Positions 50,608 through 59,469 are shown, counted from the stretch's first letter. The stretch is DNA of 64,000 nucleotides from Alteribacter aurantiacus DSM 18675 (GCF_000429705.1 NZ_KE386942.1:203241-267240); one strand, 5' to 3'. Notes: generated by a model not told the origin, from the letters alone. Translations and numbers: made by a program.

Positions 50608-51615
50608 ATGTTTTCAACTACTCAAATTGGTATTGATTTAGGGACGGCTAACATCCTAGTATATACAAAAAACAAAGGAATCGTTCTAAACGAACCTTCC
50701 GTTGTTGCTATTGATCTTCACACGAAAAATGTACTTGCCATCGGAAATGACGCGAAAAACATGGTCGGAAAAACGCCTGAAAATATCGTAGCAATACGCC
50801 CGTTAAAAGACGGAGTCATTGCAGATTATCAAGTAACGACCGATATGCTTAAAGAAATTATGAAAAAAGTTAGTAAAAAGCTCGGGTTTTCTGTTCGTAA
50901 ACCGAGCGTTGTTGTTTGTACCCCTTCAGGCTCCACATCGGTAGAGCGCCGAGCGATACACGATGCGGTTAAAAACTGTGGTGCGAAACACGTTGACTTG
51001 ATCGAAGAGCCTGTAGCGGCTGCGATCGGTGCGGACCTCCCTGTTGAAGAGCCAATCGCAAACGTGGTTGTCGATATCGGAGGCGGTACGACAGAAGTTG
51101 CGATCATCTCCTTTGGCGGGGTTGTATCATGTAACTCCATCCGTGTGGGCGGTGACCAGATGGATGAAGATATTGTTCACTACGTGCGCAAGAACTATAA
51201 CTTGTTAATTGGAGATCGTACTGGTGAGCAAGTTAAGATGAATATCGCATATGCTTTGGTGGAACACGAAGAACTAACAATGGACGTTCGCGGACGGGAC
51301 CTTGTAACTGGACTTCCGAAAACAATCAACCTAAGCTCAACTGAAATTCAAGGTGCCATTCGTGAGTCTCTCCTTTCCATTCTTGAAGCGATTCGTGCCA
51401 CTCTTGAAGATTGCCCTCCAGAGCTCAGCGGTGACATCGTTGACCGAGGTGTGATTCTAACAGGAGGCGGTGCATTGTTAAATGGAATTCAAGATTGGCT
51501 CAGTGAAGAAATCGTCGTTCCCGTACACGTTGCACCAAATCCACTTGAGGCGGTCGCAATTGGAACAGGACGTTCTCTAAACGTTATCCACAAACTACAA
51601 AAAGCTGCACGCTAA
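50608..51615 (+). CDS. mreBH: Cell-shape protein MreBH
   Basis: 335 residues from the ATG at 50608 (GGGGG upstream), the exact length of B. subtilis MreBH, which it follows closely (IGIDLGTANILVY, CTPSGSTSVERRAI, LIEEPVAAAIGADLP, VVVDIGGGTTEVA, ILTGGGALLNG). An actin-like ATPase that polymerises under the membrane and guides lateral wall synthesis and the hydrolase LytE. It is alone, not in an mreBCD operon, which also marks it as MreBH. Confidence 0.95.
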   Translation: MFSTTQIGIDLGTANILVYTKNKGIVLNEPSVVAIDLHTKNVLAIGNDAKNMVGKTPENIVAIRPLKDGVIADYQVTTDMLKEIMKKVSKKLGFSVRKPSVVVCTPSGSTSVERRAIHDAVKNCGAKHVDLIEEPVAAAIGADLPVEEPIANVVVDIGGGTTEVAIISFGGVVSCNSIRVGGDQMDEDIVHYVRKNYNLLIGDRTGEQVKMNIAYALVEHEELTMDVRGRDLVTGLPKTINLSSTEIQGAIRESLLSILEAIRATLEDCPPELSGDIVDRGVILTGGGALLNGIQDWLSEEIVVPVHVAPNPLEAVAIGTGRSLNVIHKLQKAAR

Positions 51616-51646
51616 AAAGTTCGGGGGTCTGATCCCCGAACTTTTT
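51614..51646 (+). terminator. Terminator of mreBH with REP-like core
   Basis: AAAAAGTTCGGGG and CCCCGAACTTTTT pair perfectly around GTCTGAT. The inner GGGGTCTGATCCCC is the same palindrome as the scattered REP-like copies below. Confidence 0.85.
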
Positions 51647-51685
51647 GTTTTCTTCTTATTTGACCACGGGAATGTTCAAAGTAAT

Positions 51686-51708
51686 GTTCAGGGGTCTGTC
51701 CCCGTAAC
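51686..51708. repeat. REP-like palindrome
   Basis: GTTCAGGGGTCTGTCCCCGTAAC; core GGGGTCTGTCCCC. It lies between mreBH and the NhaC gene. Confidence 0.6.
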
Positions 51709-51750
51709 AACCTTTCTCCCCCCTTGACAATGCTCACCAAAGAACTACAA

Positions 51751-51791
51751 CAAAAAACACTAGGCCTGCTCTATGTCAAGAGCAGTCCTAG
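51751..51791 (-). terminator. Terminator of the NhaC-family gene
   Basis: On the minus strand CTAGGACTGCTCT and AGAGCAGGCCTAG pair with one mismatch, followed by TGTTTTTTG. Confidence 0.7.
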
Positions 51792-51795
51792 TATT

Positions 51796-51820
51796 GTACG
51801 GGGACAGACCCCCGAATTTT
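51796..51820. repeat. REP-like palindrome, inverted
   Basis: TGTACGGGGACAGACCCCCGAA is the reverse complement of the 51686 form, so the two make an inverted pair flanking the terminator. The T run next to it may add to termination. Confidence 0.6.
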
Positions 51821-51821
51821 T

Positions 51822-53261
51822 TTATGCGGTTGCTTTTTGTTCAGTTGCTTCTGCTACTGAAGGGCCGCCATCGTCTTTCATGCTGATTCCTGTAAACCCG
51901 TAGATAATCGTAATGATTGGACATAGGAGACAGAAGAAAGCGAAAGGTAAGAATGAAAGGACAGGTACGCCTAGTACGCTCGTCATGAATACGCCACTTA
52001 CACCGTATGGGATTAAAGGATTAATCACTGTCCCACCCGCTTCAAGCGTTTTGGACAAGTGCTTCCCTTTTAATCCTAGCTTACGGTACTGCTTTTCATA
52101 CGCTTCCCCAGTAAGTACGACACTCATGTACTGTTCCCCAAGACTAATGTTTATCCCAATCGCAGATAGGGTCGTTGATAAAACAGCTTTCCCTCTATTG
52201 TTTACAGCTGAACGAATCGCACTAATTAACGTATCAATAATGTTAAGTCTAGAGAGAATACCTCCCATTCCAAGGGCCAAAATTAGGAGGGACGTAGCCC
52301 ACATCATGTCTTGAATGCCACCACGAGTGAGGAGCGTATCAATGTCCTCAGTGCCTGTAGTAGCGGTAAAACCTTCTTGAACAAGAACCATCCATTGGCT
52401 CGCGGCTACTTGTCCGTCCAAAATAACAGCAACAATAAAGCCGCTCACGATACCCGCAATCATCGTTGGAATAGCAGGTGTTTTTCTAATGGCCATTACA
52501 CCCATCACTAAAGCCGGTAATAAAGCAAACACCGTCACATGTGTATTTGCAGTTAATGTTGCAATCCATTCGTTCACTTCAGATGTGGCTGTCGGTTCTT
52601 GGGCTCGTCCAATAATAAAGAATAAGACCATACTGATCAACGTGGCTGGCACTGCCGTCCACATCATGTGACGAATGTGCTCGAATAAATCTACCTTACA
52701 TACACTCGAGGCCAAGTTTGTGGTGTCAGATAATGGACTCATCTTGTCACCAAGTAGCGCTCCGGATACAACTGCACCAGCCACCATCGCTAAATCCATT
52801 CCAAGGATCGAGCCAAGCGTCATAAAGGCAATTCCAATCGTCGACGCCGTAGTGAATGAACTTCCTACAGCCATCCCAACGATTGCAGTGACTATGAAGA
52901 CACTTGGCAAAAAGTACTCAGTTGATATGACTTGAAAGCTGTACGCAATTAAAGTTGGAATTGTACCAGATTGCATCCATACCGCAATCAAGATCCCAAT
53001 AAGCATAAAAATGATTACAGGAATTATGCCTGATCTTATTCCTTTAACTAGACCTTCCTCTACAAAGGACCACGGTTGCTTTTTGATTGTATTAAATAAC
53101 GCTAAAAGTAAGATGACAAGGAAAATCGGAACGTGAGGCTGAGCGTCCAAATAGACAAGAGACACCCCAATCGTTGCCAAAATCATCCCAATAACGGCCA
53201 CCGCTTCAATACGGCTTACCTTTGGCTCTCGCCCGCTCTTACCATCCATCTCTACACTCAT
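51822..53261 (-). CDS. NhaC family transporter, probable tyrosine transporter
   Basis: 479 residues from the ATG at 53261 (AAGGAGGATG upstream; the ATG at 53309 lies before it). About 12 helices of the NhaC Na+/H+ antiporter family: IPVIIFMLIGILIAVWMQSG, GSSFTTASTIGIAFM, GALLGDKMSPLSDTTNLAS and GVSGVFMTSVLG near the end. Controlled by a T-box leader whose specifier reads UAC (Tyr). Comparative studies assign tyrosine uptake to T-box-controlled NhaC members, so amino-acid transport is more likely than pH control. The transport role is inference. Confidence 0.8.
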   Translation of the reverse strand: MSVEMDGKSGREPKVSRIEAVAVIGMILATIGVSLVYLDAQPHVPIFLVILLLALFNTIKKQPWSFVEEGLVKGIRSGIIPVIIFMLIGILIAVWMQSGTIPTLIAYSFQVISTEYFLPSVFIVTAIVGMAVGSSFTTASTIGIAFMTLGSILGMDLAMVAGAVVSGALLGDKMSPLSDTTNLASSVCKVDLFEHIRHMMWTAVPATLISMVLFFIIGRAQEPTATSEVNEWIATLTANTHVTVFALLPALVMGVMAIRKTPAIPTMIAGIVSGFIVAVILDGQVAASQWMVLVQEGFTATTGTEDIDTLLTRGGIQDMMWATSLLILALGMGGILSRLNIIDTLISAIRSAVNNRGKAVLSTTLSAIGINISLGEQYMSVVLTGEAYEKQYRKLGLKGKHLSKTLEAGGTVINPLIPYGVSGVFMTSVLGVPVLSFLPFAFFCLLCPIITIIYGFTGISMKDDGGPSVAEATEQKATA

Positions 53262-53287
53262 CTCAACATCCTCCTTTTCCCACAAAT

Positions 53288-53308
53288 GTTCGGGGGTCAG
53301 TCCCCGCA
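53288..53308. repeat. REP-like palindrome in the leader
   Basis: TGTTCGGGGGTCAGTCCCCGC lies between the T-box terminator and the start codon at 53261, so it is transcribed into the mRNA leader. Confidence 0.55.
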
Positions 53309-53323
53309 CAATGTTGGTGGCAA

Positions 53324-53677
53324 CAAAAAAACTTCTCCTGTCCTGGTTAGGGACGGAGAAGTTTCCGCGGTACCACCCTATTTGACTAGACGTTGCGCAC
53401 TTGACTCGTGTTCACTCACCCATACTCATACTCAACTCGGCTCAACTTGCTGTAGGCTCTGCGCTGTCTTTGTCCACTTTGGTTTGCGATCGCATAGTGA
53501 TTAAAAGTGTATTTCATCTTTGATTCTGCCTGAGTTTACAGCTCCCACTCAGTCTCTGTTGACTGCTCGAATCAAAGCTACTATGCTTTTATTACGATCT
53601 ACTTTTCATTTGTTGTTTTGTTTGCTATCTCACTTAGACGCTTAAACGCTTTTAAGTAATAAAGTGTTCGTTTGATA
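53324..53677 (-). promoter_or_regulatory. T-box leader, probable tyrosine specificity
   Basis: Minus strand. Stem I is bounded by GCATAGT and ACTATGC arms, with CTTTGATTC/GAATCAAAG above and a specifier loop ATGAAATACACTTTTAAT; the UAC at 53511-53509 is the best specifier triplet. The T-box AGGGTGGTACCGCGG lies at 53379-53365, followed by the terminator AACTTCTCC...GGAGAAGTT and TTTTTT (to about 53324). Uncharged tRNA should stabilise the antiterminator and switch on the transporter gene. Confidence 0.9.
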
Positions 53678-53683
53678 GTTATT

Positions 53684-53712
53684 AGAATAATATGCTTCTG
53701 CCTATTTGTCAA
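53684..53712 (-). promoter_or_regulatory. SigA promoter of the T-box transcript
   Basis: TTGACA (53712-53707), 17 nt, TATTCT (53689-53684). The predicted start is about 7 nt before the first T-box stem. Confidence 0.75.
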
Positions 53713-53726
53713 CTATAAAGAAGAAC

Positions 53727-55532
53727 TTACATGTAAGGTTGGACGCCTGCACGATTATAGCTGTGAACAGCATTCAGCCGCTTAGCCAGAAGTTCTTTAC
53801 TGGATACCCGTTGCACACTTGAGGTGTTTCCTCTTTGATTTTTCCGCACTTTTTGTTGCTGCTCTTGAATGAAAGCCCTCTCCTCATTTGAAAATGACAC
53901 TTGGCTTTTTAAATCATTCACTACAGAATGGGTTTGTTGAGATTCCTTACTTCTTCTTTTCGATGTTCCTATCGCCATTGCCGACTGAGCCATTCGCCGC
54001 TCTCTGCCTTCCTGAAAAGAAACGACATTACTACTCTCGTAAGAAGTACTCTTATCCCTACGCACTGGACTGTTTTTCCCCTTACTCGCCCTTTTGAGGT
54101 CATTGGAGAAACTAAGGACATTCCCTCCCTTTTTATCCTTCTGTACTGGAGAAAAGAAGGTCTCAGCTACCGGAATGGTCTGTCGCTTTATCCTTGCCTG
54201 TTCTGCAATAAGAGGGGTGCTCCTTCCTCTTGTCCTTTGCTGATGATAGGTCCTTCTTGTAGCCGCTTCTTTTTTCGATTCGATCGAGCGAGATGGTGAA
54301 AGACGTTTTTTCACTTTCTTCTTCTTATTCATCTTTTTGGCTTTCTTCTCTGCTCTCTTCTCTGCTCTCTTTTGCGCTTTCTTCTCTGCTTTTTTCTCTG
54401 CTGTTTTCCTTTCTTTCTCTAACTCTATTGCCTTATCTTCTGCAGCTAACGTGTCGCACATGAACTTGGTATATTGAAGAATCATTTTATACGCCTCTTG
54501 AAGTTTTTCCCTACCATACGCTTTTGCCAAGGATACTTTTAAACTTCTGGAATTGCATTCAATAAACCAAAGTTTTTTATTTTTGTCCAACCCAAGGTCA
54601 ATCCCCACTTCACCACAGGGGCCGTCGTGTTTCTCTAGCTGGTGCATGACCATGGAAACGAGGTCGCTCATTTTCGACTGAACGCTCTTTACTTCCTCTT
54701 CCGTAAATTCAAGCTTCTCCTTTAAGAATGACTCCAAAGGGTAACTTTTCGCATGAGTGGTGATCGGGGCATCGCAACTGCCCAATCTCACACAAGGAGA
54801 TACTGCATTTACCGTATTGTTTCCATCCTTTTGAACCTCTACACGAATATCGACCAAGCGCCCTTCGTATGTGAGCAAATTGATTGGTTCTTGAATAATC
54901 ACCTTTTGTTTTCGGTAAAAGGCTTTAACATGGCTCATTAAAGAAGAGAATTTCTTCACATTAACCTTCGTTAATTCTTCTTTGAACACACTGTATTCGT
55001 AACCACTCTTCACCTTTTCAACCATCATCACTTGCCGGCCCCGTCCACCCTTAACCCCTTTTAAGTAGACTCGACCATATTTATCGATCATGTCCTTTAC
55101 GTCAGCCTGGTCCTTCAGTACAACCGTTTCTGGCAAAAAAGGCCTGATATACTGTGATTCATGTAATTTTGTATAGACTTTCCACTTATTAAAGCCCGTA
55201 GACCGATTAATTAAGTGAATTCTTTTTTTACGCAAAAACGATTTCAGCTTTTTGTTCTTTGACAAACTAGCCCCTGCCACTCTTCGATAAATCACCCTAG
55301 GTATAGGGATGTTTATCTTTTGAACCCATTTTTCATTTTTATGATGATAATAAGTACCCGTCACTGTCCCTGTTTCCACGTTTACATCTTCAGGTGAGAA
55401 AAAATAAATATCCATTCCCACTTGAACACTGGCAGCAACGAGGTCATGGTCCCGTTCAATGGCATTTTGCTTGGTGACCATCTCAGTTAAGACATTCTCA
55501 GTTACCATTACGCCTAAGCAGTACGTATCCAT
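53727..55532 (-). CDS. YheC/YheD family ATP-grasp spore coat-associated protein, long basic tail
   Basis: 601 residues, AAAGGAGAGC upstream. Residues about 1-355 form the YheC/YheD domain: IPIPRVIYRRVAGASLSKNKKL, YLKGVKGGRGRQVMMVE (ATP loop), IIQEPINLLTYEGRLVDIRVE, VGIDLGLDKNKKLWFIECNSR (Mg ligands). The C-terminal 240 residues are an extra Lys/Arg/Ala coiled region (repeated AEKKAEKKAQKR) and a polar basic tail with short VVSF and VLSF motifs. B. subtilis relatives lack such a tail and localise to the spore coat. The tail could bind coat polyanions or DNA. Catalysis of a peptide-ligase type is expected; substrate unknown. Confidence 0.8.
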   Translation of the reverse strand: MDTYCLGVMVTENVLTEMVTKQNAIERDHDLVAASVQVGMDIYFFSPEDVNVETGTVTGTYYHHKNEKWVQKINIPIPRVIYRRVAGASLSKNKKLKSFLRKKRIHLINRSTGFNKWKVYTKLHESQYIRPFLPETVVLKDQADVKDMIDKYGRVYLKGVKGGRGRQVMMVEKVKSGYEYSVFKEELTKVNVKKFSSLMSHVKAFYRKQKVIIQEPINLLTYEGRLVDIRVEVQKDGNNTVNAVSPCVRLGSCDAPITTHAKSYPLESFLKEKLEFTEEEVKSVQSKMSDLVSMVMHQLEKHDGPCGEVGIDLGLDKNKKLWFIECNSRSLKVSLAKAYGREKLQEAYKMILQYTKFMCDTLAAEDKAIELEKERKTAEKKAEKKAQKRAEKRAEKKAKKMNKKKKVKKRLSPSRSIESKKEAATRRTYHQQRTRGRSTPLIAEQARIKRQTIPVAETFFSPVQKDKKGGNVLSFSNDLKRASKGKNSPVRRDKSTSYESSNVVSFQEGRERRMAQSAMAIGTSKRRSKESQQTHSVVNDLKSQVSFSNEERAFIQEQQQKVRKNQRGNTSSVQRVSSKELLAKRLNAVHSYNRAGVQPYM

Positions 55533-55692
55533 CCTCGCTCTCCTTTACATTCAAGTCCGGTTAGTTTTAATGTATGTGAAGGATGGTATTAGGACACGGG
55601 TAAACAACCAGTTCAAGGCTAGATAACAAGTATGGTATATTATGCTAAAGATCTCATTTCCTACTTTTAGCATACAAAAAGGAGCACACAAC

Positions 55693-56238
55693 ATGAAGAA
55701 GCCCGTCGTCCGCGTGTATGACTCGAGATATCAAAAGCAAGTAGAAGACTTGATTTTGTCCATCCAGCAACAGGAATATGCCATTCCGATCACAATTGAA
55801 GATCAGCCCGATTTACACTCGATCCCATCCTTCTATCAAACAGGAAACGGCAACTTCTGGATCGCCTTAGATGGTGAACAAGTAGTCGGTACGATCAGCT
55901 TGTTAGATATAGGGGATAGTCATTTGGCTCTTAGAAAAATGTTCGTAGCCAAACCCTATAGAGGATCTACCTTTAGGACTGCACACGAATTACTCTCCAC
56001 CGCCATCAATTGGGCAAACCAACGAGAAGTAAGCGCCATCTACCTTGGAACGACACCTGCATTTAAAGCCGCACACCGCTTTTACGAGAAAAACGGTTTT
56101 ACAAGCATTCCGCCAGATGCTCTTCCATCCCGCTTCCCCGTCCTCGAAGTGGATAAAAAGTTTTATCACTATGTATTAAATAAAAAAGCCAAAACTCCGA
56201 TTACGAACGATAAAGAAAACTTGGCTTCTCGCCCATAA
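55693..56238 (+). CDS. GNAT family N-acetyltransferase
   Basis: 181 residues from the ATG at 55693 (AAAAAGGAGC upstream). GNAT motif pieces: WIALDGEQVVGTISLLDIGD, LRKMFVAKPYRGSTFRTAHE and FKAAHRFYEKNGFTSI. The stop codon falls in the loop of the first of two tandem hairpin repeats, so the last about 10 residues may derive from that insertion. Substrate unknown. Confidence 0.8.
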   Translation: MKKPVVRVYDSRYQKQVEDLILSIQQQEYAIPITIEDQPDLHSIPSFYQTGNGNFWIALDGEQVVGTISLLDIGDSHLALRKMFVAKPYRGSTFRTAHELLSTAINWANQREVSAIYLGTTPAFKAAHRFYEKNGFTSIPPDALPSRFPVLEVDKKFYHYVLNKKAKTPITNDKENLASRP

Positions 56239-56340
56239 CGGCGAAAGCCTTAGTTGTACTTATGCTGGAAGTATAATGAAAACTTGTCTTTTCGCCGATA
56301 ATGGCGAAAGTTTTAGTTGCACCTATCCTCTGGGAGGACA
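56215..56340. repeat. Two tandem 63-nt hairpin units
   Basis: Units start at 56215 and 56278, both GAAAACTTG. Each folds as AACTT...TCGCC, a six-base loop, GGCGAAAG...TAGTT. The arm bases change together (GGCTTC/GAAAGCC in the first, CTTTTCGCC/GGCGAAAG in the second), so pairing is kept. Each ends with a CTATCCTCTGG/CTTATGCTGG-type word. Confidence 0.65.
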
Positions 56341-56350
56341 GAAAACACCG

Positions 56351-56383
56351 AAAAGGCAGAGAGACCCCCGTCTCTCTGCCTTT
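56351..56383. terminator. Bidirectional terminator
   Basis: AAAGGCAGAGAGAC and GTCTCTCTGCCTTT form a 14-bp stem with a four-base loop. It lies between the acetyltransferase gene and the convergent YheC/D gene. Confidence 0.75.
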
Positions 56384-56422
56384 AGGAATGCTCAAAGCCT
56401 TCATCAGTTGAAGCACCCTACT

Positions 56423-57586
56423 TTACTCTTCATCCCACGGAATCCCGTGCTTTTCATAAACCAACCGCTTTCCGTAGCGAAGCGGATTCTCGAACACTTT
56501 TTCCACTACATCTTCTTCATACGCTTTTACGACGGACACTTTCGCCGAGTGGGCGTTCGATTCGATGAACCACACTTTCCCGTTTCGATCGAGAGCAAAG
56601 TCAATTCCTAGCTCCCCAACAGGACCATAATGGCCTTCAAGCGCTTCGTAGCAGTCCGTTAAAAATGCTTCAATCTTTCGATCAGCTACTTCAAAGGCTT
56701 CGTGGGAAAATTGCAGCTTTTCTTTTAAAAACTCATCGTAAGGAAAGCTTTCAGAATGAGTCGTAATTGGCGAACCCACTTGTGACACTCTCGAACAAAT
56801 TGCCACCACTTCAAGCTCTTTTTCACCGTTACGCTGCAGTTCTGCCCTCATATCCGTTACCCTATTGTTGTAACGCATCAAATCAATCGCAGTTTGAATC
56901 AAAAAGGGCTTGTTGCCCAAAACCTCTTTTACATCTTCATAAAGTTGTTTCGTCGATCCCGATCTTCCCGTGAACAGTCCTTCTTTATAATAACGATACG
57001 TAAAGAAAGGCCCGGTTTTCTCCACCTTGATCACTTGCTCGCCTTTGCGACCATTGAAAGCTTTAATAAACCCGGCACTTTCTTTTGCAAAAAAGTCATC
57101 GAGAACTTTTACACTACGAACCCTCTTTGTAAACGGCAAATACTCACGAAGCTTTTCATTTTTCTTTAAAATACTATACAAATCAAGCTTATTGAACCCT
57201 CGTAAGTAATTGATCGAAGGAATATTCTTTTCCTCCATTTGTTCACGGAATTTTCGCGCTTTCTCACTTGCTGACGTGAAGATCGCACCACCACCACGGT
57301 TATAAATGACGTCGGGATACTCAAAGGTCTTTGTTTTCCAAATACCTCGTTTGCGATCCAGATAAACACCGTCGATCGTTTGACGCTCAACATCCACACA
57401 CGATCCATTGAAATAAAACAACTTCATCTGTTCTTTCTCACTAGCTTCCACTGTTTTTAAAATGCGAGGACCGGCCTCTTGCTTAAGAAGGTTACGCAGT
57501 GCCCGTGCCCCCACTGTCACACCGACAACAACACCATTTCCTTTCAACACCTTCACCACCAACATGAACTTCAATCTCTTCATCAT
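56423..57586 (-). CDS. YheC/YheD family ATP-grasp spore coat-associated protein
   Basis: 387 residues, start uncertain: the ATG at 57586 lacks a clear site, while an AAAGGAAA near 57550 would favour a start inside GVVVGVTVGARAL. Domain motifs: FEYPDVIYNRGGG, FIKAFNGRKGEQVIKVE (ATP loop), LIQTAIDLMRYNNRVTDMR, VGELGIDFALDRNGKVWFIE. It has the ordinary family length without the basic tail of the gene at 53727, and the two are separate transcription units with an acetyltransferase gene between. Spore coat association is from family knowledge. Confidence 0.8.
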   Translation of the reverse strand: MMKRLKFMLVVKVLKGNGVVVGVTVGARALRNLLKQEAGPRILKTVEASEKEQMKLFYFNGSCVDVERQTIDGVYLDRKRGIWKTKTFEYPDVIYNRGGGAIFTSASEKARKFREQMEEKNIPSINYLRGFNKLDLYSILKKNEKLREYLPFTKRVRSVKVLDDFFAKESAGFIKAFNGRKGEQVIKVEKTGPFFTYRYYKEGLFTGRSGSTKQLYEDVKEVLGNKPFLIQTAIDLMRYNNRVTDMRAELQRNGEKELEVVAICSRVSQVGSPITTHSESFPYDEFLKEKLQFSHEAFEVADRKIEAFLTDCYEALEGHYGPVGELGIDFALDRNGKVWFIESNAHSAKVSVVKAYEEDVVEKVFENPLRYGKRLVYEKHGIPWDEE

Positions 57587-57669
57587 ATGAAAACAATGGT
57601 AAAATGTCCCTTTCTATATGATAGAATAATATGGAAGATAAAAAGATGCTTAACAGAGGAGAATAGCGG

Positions 57670-58029
57670 ATGGGACCGGAGCGCTTCACTCATGTGATGA
57701 TTATTAGTTCTTTAGTAACAATAGCAGGGCTCATTTTAATTTTTTCCAGCAGTCATTTTGGAACGAGTATGGTAGACAATTGGATGCGTTCCCAGTCAAG
57801 TTTTGAAGATTTCGGTGTAGACACCATTTTTTATCACCTACACATTCAAAGCTACACAACCAACTTTTTAGTGACAGGAAGTATTTTGTTTGGTGTTGGT
57901 CTTGTGACACTAGTTGGAACGTATTATCACAAACTTCTAGCTGAGGATAAAAAAGAAGCACCATCGAAGCGAAAAACGTCGATGCATATGGTGCCATCGA
58001 GACGTCAGAGCCGTCGCCCAAGAGTATAG
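57670..58029 (+). CDS. Two-helix membrane protein of unknown function
   Basis: 119 residues, AGAGGAGAAT upstream. Helices VMIISSLVTIAGLILIFSSS and TNFLVTGSILFGVGLVTLVG enclose an outer loop with FEDFGVDTIFYHLHIQS. The cytosolic end is basic (SRRQSRRPRV). No family recognised. Confidence 0.65.
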   Translation: MGPERFTHVMIISSLVTIAGLILIFSSSHFGTSMVDNWMRSQSSFEDFGVDTIFYHLHIQSYTTNFLVTGSILFGVGLVTLVGTYYHKLLAEDKKEAPSKRKTSMHMVPSRRQSRRPRV

Positions 58030-58070
58030 GCTGGGCATTGGACCATTGGGAGTGTCGCTTTTTGTCGTTT

Positions 58071-58200
58071 GGCCGATATATCGGGAATAGTGGTTGATAA
58101 AATATGAATAAAGCTCGATAAACTTCGGATAAGGCTCGATAAAATACCATTAATGCTCGATAAACCCGCATTAAGGCTCGATAACCAACCTACCGATATA
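58071..58200. repeat. Phased array A7: six degenerate 21-nt units
   Basis: GATA of the core GCTCGATAA starts at 58075, 58096, 58117, 58138, 58159 and 58180, exactly 21 nt apart. The central units read GCTCGATAAACTTCGGATAAG and variants; the first two are weaker (GCCGATATA, GTTGATAA). Confidence 0.75.
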
Positions 58201-58231
58201 CCCTCGAGCTGCCCCTTTCCTACACGACGAG

Positions 58232-58267
58232 AAAAAACCCCAAAGGAATCTACAACCTTTGGGGTTC
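58232..58267 (-). terminator. Terminator of the SulP operon
   Basis: Minus strand: AACCCCAAAGG and CCTTTGGGGTT pair around a nine-base loop and are followed by TTTTC, just past the methyltransferase stop at 58274. Confidence 0.85.
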
Positions 58268-58273
58268 TGCTCT

Positions 58274-58843
58274 TTATTCGTTTCTCACTAACACGACGTA
58301 TACGTGGTCGAGGTTGATGACCTCCATCACTTTCAAGTTCGCTTCGTTCGCGTCAGCTACAAGCACATCCGATTCGAGACGCTCGTGAAGAGGTGGTCCC
58401 TTTGTAAATTCTTCTTTTTTCCACTCCACAATGGCACCTTTGCTACCGTCTTTAAGCATGCGCTTCATTTCGCGAAATGCCTGAACCCGGTCTTCCACTT
58501 CGTGCATCACAAAGGCAGCGACTAGTCCGCCCACCGAATCGTCCGGCAAAGGGATGTCTTCTAGAGTTGCCTCAATCAAACCTACTTGCTCAAAGCCTGC
58601 TTCCATGGCTCTTACGCCTAAAAGACCGAGCATTTCCGGCTCCACATCGACAGCGTACACATCGTTTTGAGTCCTCTCTGCTAGAGGTAGGGTGAAGTAT
58701 CCATTCCCTGCGCCTAAATCGCAAGCTGTGTCTCCATCCTTCAACTCCAGTAAATCCGCTACCCAATCGGCGTCAATCAAGGCTTTCCTGTCGGGAGCGA
58801 GCAGCCGGTCTGCTTTAGCCGGATCGAATCGTTCGCCTGCCAT
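58274..58843 (-). CDS. Class I SAM-dependent methyltransferase
   Basis: 189 residues whose ATG overlaps the carbonic anhydrase stop (TAATG at 58843). SAM motif CDLGAGNGYFTLPLAERT (41-58), acidic loop VYAVDVEPEM, then LPDDSVGGLVAAFVMHEVED and GAIVEWKKEE. Similar to UbiE/Methyltransferase_11 proteins. Substrate unknown; tight coupling to a carbonic anhydrase suggests only shared expression. Confidence 0.85.
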   Translation of the reverse strand: MAGERFDPAKADRLLAPDRKALIDADWVADLLELKDGDTACDLGAGNGYFTLPLAERTQNDVYAVDVEPEMLGLLGVRAMEAGFEQVGLIEATLEDIPLPDDSVGGLVAAFVMHEVEDRVQAFREMKRMLKDGSKGAIVEWKKEEFTKGPPLHERLESDVLVADANEANLKVMEVINLDHVYVVLVRNE

Positions 58844-59469
58844 TAGCGTTCAACCTCCGTCTGATTCAGCATGTCCATTACCTGTTCTCTCTCAGCGTCG
58901 CTTTGGATGAGGGCGTCGAGGTCGTACACATCCATTTCTCCGCTTGCTAGGTTGTATAATGCGCCGATAATGGGTACTCCTTGGCCGTATTCTTGGTATA
59001 CAGGGTGCTTTTTAAGTTTTGTAACTTGGTAAAGAACATTATATTTACAAAGCTTTTCACTCGTCCATTCTCGGCTTTCACGGTCCTCTGGGAGGCTTTC
59101 TTTGACATGTTTGAGCCAGCCTTGGAGGCCTTCTTCTTTATTGTCTGCCCAAGCGGCTTGCACACCGCCGCAACCGGTGTGGCCTTTGATGAGAATATAT
59201 TTTACTTTTAAATGGACAAGAGCGTAATAAAGAGTTGCGCTAAAGCTCTCGTCTTCGTGAACGACTTGGTTTGCGATGTTGCGGTGAATGAACATGTGTC
59301 CCGGTTCAACATCCATAATGGTTGTTGGACATACACGGGAGTCACTGCAAGCGACCACGAGAAACTCGGGGTGCTGCCCTTCGTTTAAGCGTTCAAAAAA
59401 AGTCGGATCATCTTTAAGCCATTTCTTTTGAAATTCTAAATTCTTTCGCTTTAAATCTTTTAATTCCAC
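58843..59469 (-). CDS. Beta-carbonic anhydrase
   Basis: 208 residues from a GTG with AGGGATG upstream. Zinc ligands Cys41, His97 and Cys100 (CSDSR at 41-45; GHTGCGG at 96-102) with the Asp43-Arg45 dyad. Interconverts CO2 and bicarbonate. It directly follows a SulP transporter gene by 18 nt, a pairing typical of bicarbonate uptake units. Confidence 0.9.
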   Translation of the reverse strand: MELKDLKRKNLEFQKKWLKDDPTFFERLNEGQHPEFLVVACSDSRVCPTTIMDVEPGHMFIHRNIANQVVHEDESFSATLYYALVHLKVKYILIKGHTGCGGVQAAWADNKEEGLQGWLKHVKESLPEDRESREWTSEKLCKYNVLYQVTKLKKHPVYQEYGQGVPIIGALYNLASGEMDVYDLDALIQSDAEREQVMDMLNQTEVER

